DNA from: Bacteroidota bacterium
GTDB lineage: Bacteria > Bacteroidota > Ignavibacteria > SZUA-365
Length of the DNA stretch: 9,177 nt
NCBI GenBank assembly: GCA_018224345.1
Contig: JAGTUW010000291.1
Coordinates: 1 to 9,177 of the forward strand
Direction: 5' to 3'
In this document: positions 1 through 6,040 of the stretch, one piece after another
Layout: each line of letters starts with the position of its first letter
Numbering within the stretch: the first letter of the stretch is position 1
Translations under genes and position numbers: made by a program
The notes under the pieces: model-generated
Databases searched by the model: none
Told to the model about the DNA's origin: nothing
Seen by the model: the letters and a program-made list of their open reading frames with translations, nothing else

Positions 1-1232
1 ACCTCCATACGTGCGCTGGTGTTCGTCTGCACAATACCGCCACGGAGGATCATATTCAACAGAGCACCACCACCATCGATCTTCACTGCGCCTGTCAGTG
101 TGATTTCCGCACCACTTTCTGTCATCGCAAAGGCTGCGGACATACCCCCGGCAAGCTGTCCTTCGGTCTCCACTGCCTCGATCTGTATCAATGAGGTATC
201 AAAGGTCATCGGGATAGTTGTGTTATAGAGACGCTGATCAGTCACGGCGGGTGTGAGCAGCAACGCAACCCCGGCAGTGCCGCCAGAGACCAATGTCGAC
301 GTATCCGGTGCGAGGTCTACCGTGATGTCGCCGGAAGGATCCGCTGCGAGTGCAGCTGTAAACGTCGTGCCTGTACTGTCGTTGTTTCTTTTCACCTGGA
401 CGAACAGGGAGCGATCTTCGCCGTCCCGGCAGAGGTTGTCGCTGACATAGGTCAACTGCGATGCTTCAGGAGTGCCGTTGAGTTCGTCGATCAATTCCTG
501 CACCAGCAAGTCGGCACTCGAGTAATAGGTGCCGCCTGTTTCCTGACAGAGCAGCCGCATATCCTGATCATTGCCGACGGCACCGACGCCGAAGCAGTGA
601 ACCTTGACATTATTGGTCTTCGCAAGGTTGATGACTTGCTGCACATCGTTGGCGCCACCATCGCCCTTGCCATTGGAAAATATGATCAAGGTGCGTGAAG
701 GATGCGTGGCATTCCCCAGCACGTAATTGAGGGCTTTGTATCCACCTTCCCAGATGTAATTCCCACCTCCGGTGGGTGCGACACTACCGAGAGCGTTATT
801 AAGCAGTGGTTTGATATGCGTCATTGCCTGACGAGTGATAATGTTGTGATCGTACGTGATGACAGCACCTTCGTCGACGATACCGTCCATGCGGTCAACC
901 AGGCGCGAGGCCACACCGGCGGCAAAGCCGATGTCACCTGATGACATCGTGGAACCGACACCGATCAGTATTGCGAGACTGAAGCTCTGTGTCGGCATCG
1001 GATGGGTCAGATGAAGAGGAGATTGCAAGAAGCCATCCTCCCTCAGAACGAAATCGGAACTGTCGCGATCCCGCAGTATGACACCGTTCTGACGGACAAC
1101 TACATCGGCGGTGATTTCCGGAAACGCAGCGGTTTCCACGCTCTTCACCTCGATTTCAAACTGCGCAAATGCCGTAGGCGCAAACAGCAACGACAATAGC
1201 AGCAATGCGGCAATTCCTCTTCCATGTTTCAT
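1..1232 (-). CDS. Secreted VWA-domain protein, C-terminus outside window
   Basis: The frame is open from the ATG at 1232 to the left edge (410 codons, no stop). The start follows a GGAGG (1240-1244) by 7 nt. Residues 1-23 form a signal peptide (MKHGR, a Leu-rich core, then APTAFA), so the protein is exported. Residues 25-80 look like a beta-sandwich. Residues 83-252 look like a von Willebrand A fold: strand SLAILIG, then RTLIIFSNG and VKVHCFGVG strands, with helices between. The metal site appears lost: the DxSxS position reads GVGST (91-95), the Thr loop reads GGGN (155-158), and the usual TDG reads SNG (186-188). From about 335, residues such as IPMTFDTSLIQIEAV resemble a cohesin-like beta domain, a tentative call. 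VWA proteins usually bind other proteins, so an envelope adhesion or scaffold role is inferred. The missing C-terminus could carry a sorting domain. It is divergent from the TPM operon. Confidence 0.8.
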   Translation of the reverse strand, partial: MKHGRGIAALLLLSLLFAPTAFAQFEIEVKSVETAAFPEITADVVVRQNGVILRDRDSSDFVLREDGFLQSPLHLTHPMPTQSFSLAILIGVGSTMSSGDIGFAAGVASRLVDRMDGIVDEGAVITYDHNIITRQAMTHIKPLLNNALGSVAPTGGGNYIWEGGYKALNYVLGNATHPSRTLIIFSNGKGDGGANDVQQVINLAKTNNVKVHCFGVGAVGNDQDMRLLCQETGGTYYSSADLLVQELIDELNGTPEASQLTYVSDNLCRDGEDRSLFVQVKRNNDSTGTTFTAALAADPSGDITVDLAPDTSTLVSGGTAGVALLLTPAVTDQRLYNTTIPMTFDTSLIQIEAVETEGQLAGGMSAAFAMTESGAEITLTGAVKIDGGGALLNMILRGGIVQTNTSARME

Positions 1233-1269
1233 CGAAAATCCTCCATACAGTACGTAATTGAGCAATAGC

Positions 1270-1298
1270 ATAACAAAAAGATACATAAGAGAAAGCAA
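1270..1298 (-). promoter_or_regulatory. Possible promoter of the VWA gene
   Basis: On the minus strand TTGCTT (1293-1298) is separated by 17 nt from TGTTAT (1270-1275), in an AT-rich stretch. Transcription from here would leave a leader of roughly 30 nt before the VWA start. The hexamers are poor matches to consensus, so this is only a candidate. Confidence 0.3.
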
Positions 1299-1314
1299 AT
1301 ATGCAGTATGTCGC

Positions 1315-1343
1315 TTGATTGCGCGATGTTCCCTCGCTATTTT
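1315..1343 (+). promoter_or_regulatory. Probable promoter of the TPM operon
   Basis: TTGATT (1315-1320), 17-nt spacer, TATTTT (1338-1343). The -35 hexamer and spacer length match the candidate promoters of groES and of the thiamine operon in this window. A start near 1349-1351 would leave a leader of only 15-23 nt before the ATGs at 1366 and 1372. This argues against the longer TTG-initiated reading frame that begins at 1258. Confidence 0.55.
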
Positions 1344-1371
1344 CATGTATTCGTCACAATACGGCATGTTC

Positions 1372-2031
1372 ATGGTCAAAGCAGAAAATTTTTTTTCCGA
1401 ACAGGACAAGCAACGAATCGCCGAAGTGGTCATGGAGGCGGAGAAGCGGACTTCCGGCGAAATCGTTCCTTACATTGTCGGCCGCAGCGACGGCTATCCT
1501 GAAGCCTGGTTGCGCGCGGGGTCGTTGCTCGCTTTCTTTGTTCTTTTCCTCATAGCGCTGATGGACATGGGAACGGATTGGTGGCTCCCGTTCGGTCACA
1601 TGGAAACGGGAATGATCATCATCGCGGCCTTCGCTGTGGGAGGGTTGCTCACGACCTTCATTCCCGCGGTTAAACGACTGGTCCTACCCGCCGCCACGAT
1701 GCAACAGCGCATCGAGGATCGTGCTGAACTGGCTTTTCTCGAGGAAGAGGTCTTCAACACACGGGAACGCACAGGTATTCTTATTTTCATTTCACTCCTT
1801 GAGCATCGTGTACACATTCTCGGGGATACCGGTATCAACAAACTTGTGAAGCAGGAGGAGTGGGATTCCATCGTGCAGGGCATCATCGCTTCGATCCGGA
1901 ATGGCGTCCCCGCCGATGGGGTGCTGGAGGCCGTCAAAAAATGTGGTGCACTTCTCGAACGCAGCGGCGTGGAGATCCGTCCCGATGATACGAACGAACT
2001 CGATAACCGCGTTCGCATCAGCGACACATAA
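1372..2031 (+). CDS. TPM-domain membrane protein (COG3762-like)
   Basis: This 219-residue protein pairs with the YgcG-like gene that starts 10 nt after its stop. The N-terminal part (FFSEQDKQRI... EKRTSGEIVPYIV) is the first half of a TPM fold. Two hydrophobic segments follow (about residues 43-60 and 76-98), then a second TPM-like half with RTGILIFISLLEHRVHILGD. The fold is thus interrupted by a membrane hairpin, as is known for this small-membrane-protein family. No enzymatic activity is established for these bacterial proteins; 'TPM phosphatase' is a plant-derived family label. The frame is open upstream to a TTG at 1258, but the added residues have no family character and the likely promoter lies inside them. 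ATG 1372 and ATG 1366 are both possible. Neither has a clear Shine-Dalgarno sequence, so the start is uncertain by a few residues. Confidence 0.82.
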   Translation: MVKAENFFSEQDKQRIAEVVMEAEKRTSGEIVPYIVGRSDGYPEAWLRAGSLLAFFVLFLIALMDMGTDWWLPFGHMETGMIIIAAFAVGGLLTTFIPAVKRLVLPAATMQQRIEDRAELAFLEEEVFNTRERTGILIFISLLEHRVHILGDTGINKLVKQEEWDSIVQGIIASIRNGVPADGVLEAVKKCGALLERSGVEIRPDDTNELDNRVRISDT

Positions 2032-2041
2032 CGGAGGTCTG

Positions 2042-2953
2042 ATGTTACGCATTGTCCATACATTTCTCGCTCTTCTGTTCCTTACCATCGCAGCAGGGGC
2101 TCTGGAGGTTCCCTACCTCGCAACTCGCGTCAATGACAACGCGAACATGCTCAGTGCCCAGACCGTTGCGGAACTCGAGGCGATGCTGGCCACGCATGAA
2201 GACAGCACCGGCAACCAGATCGTCCTTCTCACCATCCCTTCTCTTGAGGGCGCGTCATTGGAGGAGTTCTCCGTTCGTGTGGCCGAAACCTGGAAGCTGG
2301 GTCAGAAAGGCGTTGACAACGGTGCCCTGCTGCTGATCGTCCGAAATGACCGGAAGCTGAGAATTGAAGTAGGGTACGGTCTGGAGGCATCGCTGACGGA
2401 TGCAGTCACGTCTCACATTATCAACAGCGTAATCACACCGCGATTCAAAAGAGGAGAATTCGAGGATGGGATCAGTGAGGGCTTACGCACGATGATTCAG
2501 GCGGCGGATGGCAATCTCACTGAGTCGGATATCAGCGGCAGCAAGGACTCATTCCCAATCTGGCTGTTTCTTCTGTTCTGGTTCAGCATCGTCGGCCTCT
2601 TTACAGGCATGGGCATTCTCACCAAAGGCTGCATGGGATGGGGTCTCTATGCGTTTCTCTTTCCGTTTTACATTGCTCCCGCAGCCATACTCTCCCAGGA
2701 AGCGGATACCGCATTCGGCTTTGTCATTCTTCTGCTCTACCTCATCGGTTACCCTCTCCTCCGGTTGCTCTTGCCGAAAACGGAAATCGGGAAGCGCTGG
2801 ATCGAGAAGGTCGCGGCCTCATCCGCCCGCGGTGGGCGCTGGAGTAGCTCAGGTGGAGGATTCAGCAGCGGTGGTGGTGGTTTCAGCGGCGGTGGTGGTT
2901 TCAGCGGCGGTGGTGGGAGCTTCGGTGGGGGAGGTTCGAGCGGAAGCTGGTAA
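2042..2953 (+). CDS. YgcG-like TPM-domain protein with Gly-rich tail
   Basis: The protein has 303 residues; its ATG follows GGAGG (2033-2037) by 4 nt. It has a signal peptide or N-terminal anchor (about 1-20) and a TPM domain at about 22-155, with typical segments VNDNANMLS, TGNQIVLLTIPSL, DNGALLLIVRNDRKLRIEVG and YGLEASLTDAV. Three hydrophobic segments follow (about 171-193, 200-217 and 224-244), then a basic stretch and a low-complexity tail (about 265-303) of FSGGGG-type units. Domain order and tail match the YgcG family. These proteins are envelope-associated and sit in the membrane with the TPM domain outside the cytoplasm; their biochemical role is unsettled, with proposals linked to membrane stress or protein turnover. 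The preceding TPM gene is 10 nt upstream, so the two form an operon. The LemA gene that often accompanies this family is not next to them. Confidence 0.88.
   Translation: MLRIVHTFLALLFLTIAAGALEVPYLATRVNDNANMLSAQTVAELEAMLATHEDSTGNQIVLLTIPSLEGASLEEFSVRVAETWKLGQKGVDNGALLLIVRNDRKLRIEVGYGLEASLTDAVTSHIINSVITPRFKRGEFEDGISEGLRTMIQAADGNLTESDISGSKDSFPIWLFLLFWFSIVGLFTGMGILTKGCMGWGLYAFLFPFYIAPAAILSQEADTAFGFVILLLYLIGYPLLRLLLPKTEIGKRWIEKVAASSARGGRWSSSGGGFSSGGGGFSGGGGFSGGGGSFGGGGSSGSW
2861..2917 (+). repeat. Short tandem repeat encoding FS(S)GGGG units
   Basis: Three consecutive units begin TTCAGC: a 21-nt unit at 2861 (FSSGGGG) and two nearly identical 18-nt units at 2882 and 2900 (FSGGGG). They encode part of the glycine-rich tail of the YgcG-like protein. 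Such a repeat can gain or lose units without breaking the frame, so tail length may vary between strains. Confidence 0.8.
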
Positions 2954-2976
2954 GAGAGAGACTCCCCCTCGGCCGG

Positions 2977-3017
2977 AAACAACGACGGCTCCGATATGCG
3001 GAGCCGTCGTTGTTTTT
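2977..3017. terminator. Intrinsic terminator between convergent operons
   Basis: A perfect 17-bp inverted repeat (arms 2977-2993 and 2999-3015) has a 5-nt loop ATATG. The plus strand runs into TTTTT (3013-3017), making a strong terminator for the TPM operon, whose last stop is at 2953. On the minus strand the A-rich outer arm gives only a three-T tail, but the same hairpin lies just after the groEL stop and probably serves both directions. Confidence 0.9.
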
Positions 3018-3028
3018 ACATCTGGCGA

Positions 3029-4663
3029 TCAATACATATCGCCCATTCCGCCACCCGGCATCGGAGGCATCGGAGGCGTGTCCTCTTTCATTTCCACAAT
3101 CGTGCATTCGGTAGTGATCAACAACGAAGCGACAGAGGCAGCATTTTCCAATGCAATGCGTGTCACCTTGGTTGGATCGATGACACCGGCTTCATTCAGA
3201 TTCTCATAGACTTCCGTCGCAGCATTGAATCCGAAGTCGTCCTTGCCTTCCTTGATCTTGTTGACGATCACCGAGCCTTCGAGACCGGCATTTGCGACGA
3301 TCTGACGCAGAGGCTCCTCGAGCGCGCGACGCACGATTTCGATACCGACGTTCTGATCCTCGTTGGCACCGGCCAACTTCTCGAGTGTTGCGACCGAGCG
3401 CAGGAGTGCGACACCGCCACCCGGGACAATCCCTTCTTCGATGGCTGCGCGCGTGGCGTGCAACGCATCTTCGACACGGGCTTTCTTTTCCTTCATTTCG
3501 ATTTCCGTGGACGCACCGATTTTCAGTACGGCAACGCCGCCGGAGAGTTTCGCAAGACGTTCCTGCATTTTCTCACGATCGTAATCGGAGGTAGTGTTGT
3601 CGATCTGCACCTTGATCTCGCTGATCCGCTGCTTGATCGCATCCGTTTCGCCCGCACCTTCGACGATGGTGGTATTGTCCTTGTCGATTTCGACGCGCTT
3701 GGCAGAACCGAGATATCCGATCGTGGCGTTTTCGAGTTTGTACCCCTTCTCTTCGCTGATCACGGTCCCGTTGGTCAGTACTGCGATATCCTCGAGCATG
3801 GACTTGCGTCGGTCACCAAAGCCAGGTGCCTTGACGGCAGCCACGCGCAACGTCCCGCGCAGTTTGTTGACCACCAGTGTCGCAAGGGCTTCACCTTCGA
3901 TGTCCTCTGCGATAATCAGGATGGGACGGCTCTGCTGGGCGGTTTTCTCGAGAATCGGCAGCAAGTCTTTCATGCCGCTGATCTTCTTGTCGTAAATGAG
4001 AATGTAAGGATTCTCAAGTTCGACCTTCATCGACTCGGTATTGGTGACAAAGTACGGACTGAGATAGCCGCGATCGAACTGCATACCCTCAACAACCTCG
4101 AGGAGGGTGTCCATACCTTTGGCTTCCTCGACGGTAATCACACCATCCTTGCCGACTTTTTCCATGGCATCGCTGATGAGTTTGCCGATGGTCATATCAT
4201 TGTTCGCAGAGATAGCGCCGACATTGGTGATCGATGCCTTGTTGTCTCCCACTTCCTTGCTCATCTGGCGCAGACCTTCGACGACCTTCAGCACGGCCAT
4301 ATCAACTCCGCGCTTTATGTCCATAGGATTCGCGCCGGCAACGACGTTTTTCAATCCCTCACGGACGATTGCCTGGGCGAGGACAGTGGCAGTGGTCGTA
4401 CCGTCACCCGCCACATCGCTGGTCCTCGAAGCGACTTCGCGAACCATCTGCGCACCCATGTTCTCTACGGGGTCCTCAAGTTCGATTTCCTTGGCTACGG
4501 TCACACCGTCCTTGGTCACGGTCGGGGCACCGAATTTCTTGTCGATAAGGACATTACGACCTTTCGGACCGAGTGTCACCTTGACCGCATCAGCCAATTT
4601 GTCCACGCCGCGCTTGAGCGCGTTTCTTGCTTCTACATCGTACTCGATGATTTTAGCTGCCAT
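3029..4663 (-). CDS. groEL: Chaperonin GroEL (Hsp60)
   Basis: Full-length GroEL of 544 residues. It forms the double-ring cytoplasmic folding chamber and works with GroES and ATP. Visible hallmarks are the N-terminal VTLGPKGRNVLIDK, the TKDG motif with Asp52, the GDGTTTATVLA nucleotide motif with Asp87, and KARVEDALHATRAA near residue 400, which carries the Asp needed for ATP hydrolysis. GIVPGGGVAL follows. The C-terminus is a short Met/Pro/Gly tail ending PGGGMGDMY, the flexible tail typical of folding-competent chaperonins. The ATG follows AAGGAG by 9 nt. No lesion is seen. It lies 150 nt after groES on the same strand, a longer gap than in many groESL operons, and is presumably co-transcribed from the CIRCE-controlled promoter. 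Confidence 0.98.
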   Translation of the reverse strand: MAAKIIEYDVEARNALKRGVDKLADAVKVTLGPKGRNVLIDKKFGAPTVTKDGVTVAKEIELEDPVENMGAQMVREVASRTSDVAGDGTTTATVLAQAIVREGLKNVVAGANPMDIKRGVDMAVLKVVEGLRQMSKEVGDNKASITNVGAISANNDMTIGKLISDAMEKVGKDGVITVEEAKGMDTLLEVVEGMQFDRGYLSPYFVTNTESMKVELENPYILIYDKKISGMKDLLPILEKTAQQSRPILIIAEDIEGEALATLVVNKLRGTLRVAAVKAPGFGDRRKSMLEDIAVLTNGTVISEEKGYKLENATIGYLGSAKRVEIDKDNTTIVEGAGETDAIKQRISEIKVQIDNTTSDYDREKMQERLAKLSGGVAVLKIGASTEIEMKEKKARVEDALHATRAAIEEGIVPGGGVALLRSVATLEKLAGANEDQNVGIEIVRRALEEPLRQIVANAGLEGSVIVNKIKEGKDDFGFNAATEVYENLNEAGVIDPTKVTRIALENAASVASLLITTECTIVEMKEDTPPMPPMPGGGMGDMY

Positions 4664-4787
4664 CAGTACTTACTCCTTGTATATATCTTGAAAAAATGAT
4701 GAAATGTCTCTTTGTTGCACATTTATGGATAAGAACATCTTACAACCTTTCTTTATCCTGCGGATGTGCGGCCGCTTTGGATGCCAG

Positions 4788-4813
4788 TCAGTGTGCATTA
4801 CTCGATGCACTGA
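4788..4813 (-). other. Small hairpin just after the groES stop
   Basis: The arms GTGCAT (4793-4798) and ATGCAC (4805-4810) enclose a 6-nt loop. TCA/TGA (4788-4790 with 4811-4813) extend the stem past a 2-nt bulge. In the mRNA it begins right after the groES stop, whose complement is at 4814-4816. No T-run follows, so it is not a clear terminator. It could set mRNA processing or stability between the two cistrons; this is inference only. The rest of the 4664-4813 gap holds a GCGGCCGC palindrome and AT-rich leader without another supported gene. Confidence 0.4.
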
Positions 4814-5107
4814 TCAATTGGAGATGGCGAAAATATCGGTCTCACGCATAATCAGATAATCCGTTCCATCGACAGTGACTTCCGTACCGGAGTATTTGCC
4901 GTACAACACCTTGTCGCCTGTTTTGACTTCCATGGCGAGGGTCTTGCCTTCATCACTGATTTTACCGGGACCGACGGCCACAACTTCACCCTGCATGGGC
5001 TTTTCCTTTGCCGTGTCAGGAATGTACAATCCGCCGGCAGTCTTTTCCTCGGCCTCGAGTGGGCGTACGATGACCCGATCCGCGAGAGGTTTGAGATTCA
5101 TTGCCAT
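4814..5107 (-). CDS. groES: Co-chaperonin GroES (Hsp10)
   Basis: A 97-residue GroES, the heptameric lid of the GroEL chamber. It opens MAMNLKPLADRVIVRPLEAE. The mobile loop that docks on GroEL reads EEKTAGGLYIPDTAKEK, with the hydrophobic contact as LYI. GEVVAVGPG and KVLYGKYSGTEV are the usual barrel strands, and the C-terminus is YLIMRETDIFAI plus two residues. The ATG at 5107 follows GGAGG by 8 nt. An in-frame TTG at 5122 would overlap that Shine-Dalgarno sequence and is rejected as a start. It is the first gene of the operon, with CIRCE and promoter just upstream and groEL downstream. Confidence 0.97.
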   Translation of the reverse strand: MAMNLKPLADRVIVRPLEAEEKTAGGLYIPDTAKEKPMQGEVVAVGPGKISDEGKTLAMEVKTGDKVLYGKYSGTEVTVDGTDYLIMRETDIFAISN

Positions 5108-5155
5108 AACTATGTCCTCCAAAAATAAGTTGAGTTGTAGTGATTACTAAAAAAA

Positions 5156-5182
5156 TTAGCACTCGTTGCCATAGAGTGCTAA
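5156..5182 (-). promoter_or_regulatory. CIRCE operator (HrcA binding site)
   Basis: A perfect TTAGCACTC-N9-GAGTGCTAA inverted repeat, identical to the canonical CIRCE. The repressor HrcA binds this element and blocks groESL transcription until heat or misfolded protein titrates GroEL, on which HrcA folding depends. It overlaps the predicted transcription start and the last bases of the -10 hexamer, as expected for direct repression. The hrcA gene is not in this window. Confidence 0.97.
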
Positions 5183-5209
5183 CATACACAATGCCGAGAA
5201 TAAAATCAA
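5181..5209 (-). promoter_or_regulatory. Housekeeping-type promoter of groESL
   Basis: On the minus strand TTGATT (5204-5209), a 17-nt spacer and TATGTT (5181-5186). The -10 overlaps the CIRCE by two bases and places the start point near 5174-5175, inside the operator. This matches the usual sigma-70 plus HrcA arrangement. Between here and the kinase stop at 5332 (about 120 nt) no gene is seen. Confidence 0.75.
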
Positions 5210-5327
5210 TACCCCGCATCATGACAATTTGTCTCTAATAACGCCAGTATGTCGCGACTGTCGCTTTTTGAGCAATTCGGAGGGGTGTCCGCGGTTTTTA
5301 AGGTGTTCCGGCAGGAGAATAGAGAAG

Positions 5328-5370
5328 GTTTTCAGAGAGTATGCAGACCTTCATGCAGCTCTCTGAAAAC
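5328..5370 (-). terminator. Hairpin over the kinase stop codon, possible terminator
   Basis: A perfect 12-bp inverted repeat (5328-5339 with 5359-5370) encloses 19 nt that can also pair TGCA with TGCA. It spans the last codons and the TGA of the kinase gene. After the stem the minus strand continues CCTTCTCTATTCT, pyrimidine-rich but without a clean T-run. It may be a weak terminator or a 3'-end-protecting stem separating the thiamine operon from groESL. Confidence 0.45.
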
Positions 5371-6039
5371 AAGAAGTACGCCGCTTTCCGACGATATTGT
5401 AAATGTTTCGCCGAGCGCTTCATTGCAGGTTCCTTCGGCAATGCCGAATGCGAGTTGTTCACCATTGAGCGGATAACGTAATCCGGAGGATTGCACGCCA
5501 CGGGCGGAAGACAACGGAACGATACTGACACGACTCCCCTGCATGGATGGAAATGAACCTTGCCCTGTGATGACATCCACACGATAATGCATATCGAAAA
5601 GGACGAGACGAAAGTCCTGTACGTATCGGAGGAGAATTGAAAAATTGCCGAGTGTGTGATCCAGTAATTTTCCGGTGACACCGCAGATCGCCACAGTGCG
5701 CATCCCCTTCTCGCGCAAAAGCAACAGGGCCTTTTCGAAATCCGTATCGTTCTGTCCCGCTTGGTGAATGAATGATACCCCCGCCCGTAGATAATGCCCA
5801 CGAGTCTCGTTGGTGATGGAGTCGAAATCACCGATGATGACATCGGGACGAAGCCCGTGCGCATGCGCAGCATTCGCACCCCCGTCGGCACAGACGATGA
5901 AATCCAGCTGTGAAGCAAGTGAGCGCAAGACCGCTCCCGTTGTCATCTCTCCGTTACATATCAGCAAGGCATTCTCCTCCCCGGATGGTCTGTCGCCATC
6001 CGGGGAGGAGTTCGGTACATCGGCGAAGGCATTCGTCAT
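5332..6039 (-). CDS. thiN: Thiamine pyrophosphokinase
   Basis: It transfers pyrophosphate from ATP to thiamine, giving TPP in the cytoplasm. Family motifs are clear: CADGGANAA (50-58), DVIIGDFDSI (66-75), which holds the Mg/ATP-binding Asp residues, QNDTDFEKAL (96-105) and GVTGKLLDHTLGN (120-132, usually GGRLDHTL). The C-terminal thiamine-binding domain has GLRYPL, GTCNEA and a closing GVLLVF strand. From ATG 6039 the protein has 235 residues. That ATG begins one nucleotide after the receptor's TGA, so translation is probably coupled. There is no good Shine-Dalgarno sequence before it, and the first 23 residues (with SSPDGDRPSGEE) are not family-like. An alternative TTG at 5967 has GGGGAGGAG six nt upstream and would give a protein of about 211 residues starting at the conserved LICNGE strand. 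Function is secure; the start is not. It lies downstream of a TPP riboswitch. Confidence 0.93.
   Translation of the reverse strand: MTNAFADVPNSSPDGDRPSGEENALLICNGEMTTGAVLRSLASQLDFIVCADGGANAAHAHGLRPDVIIGDFDSITNETRGHYLRAGVSFIHQAGQNDTDFEKALLLLREKGMRTVAICGVTGKLLDHTLGNFSILLRYVQDFRLVLFDMHYRVDVITGQGSFPSMQGSRVSIVPLSSARGVQSSGLRYPLNGEQLAFGIAEGTCNEALGETFTISSESGVLLVFRELHEGLHTL
5974..6010 (-). other. Perfect 15-bp hairpin inside the 5' end of the kinase frame
   Basis: The arms 5974-5988 and 5996-6010 are exact reverse complements with a 7-nt loop and are GC-rich. In the mRNA the 3' arm ends GGGGAGGAG, a strong Shine-Dalgarno match, six nt before the in-frame TTG at 5967. The stem would hide that site, and ribosomes finishing the receptor gene (stop 6041-6043) or initiating at 6039 would melt it. 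No T-run follows, so it is not an intrinsic terminator. A role in translational coupling is inferred. Confidence 0.7.
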
Positions 6040-6040
6040 G

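Noticed and set aside
1258..1371. TTG-initiated N-terminal extension of the first TPM protein
   Set aside because: It has no Shine-Dalgarno sequence, the likely promoter lies within it, and the residues do not resemble the family's N-terminus.
1901..2041. Upstream extension of the YgcG-like protein
   Set aside because: It overlaps the preceding gene. ATG 2042 has a clear GGAGG and begins a signal peptide.
2996..4699. A 567-codon open frame on the plus strand across groEL
   Set aside because: It is the antisense shadow of a complete, canonical groEL. Its composition (many His, Asp, Phe, Arg) reflects the complement of groEL codons, and no Shine-Dalgarno sequence or promoter supports it.
5974..6010. 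The kinase-frame hairpin as an intrinsic terminator after the receptor
   Set aside because: No T-run follows the stem on either strand, so it does not fit an intrinsic terminator.
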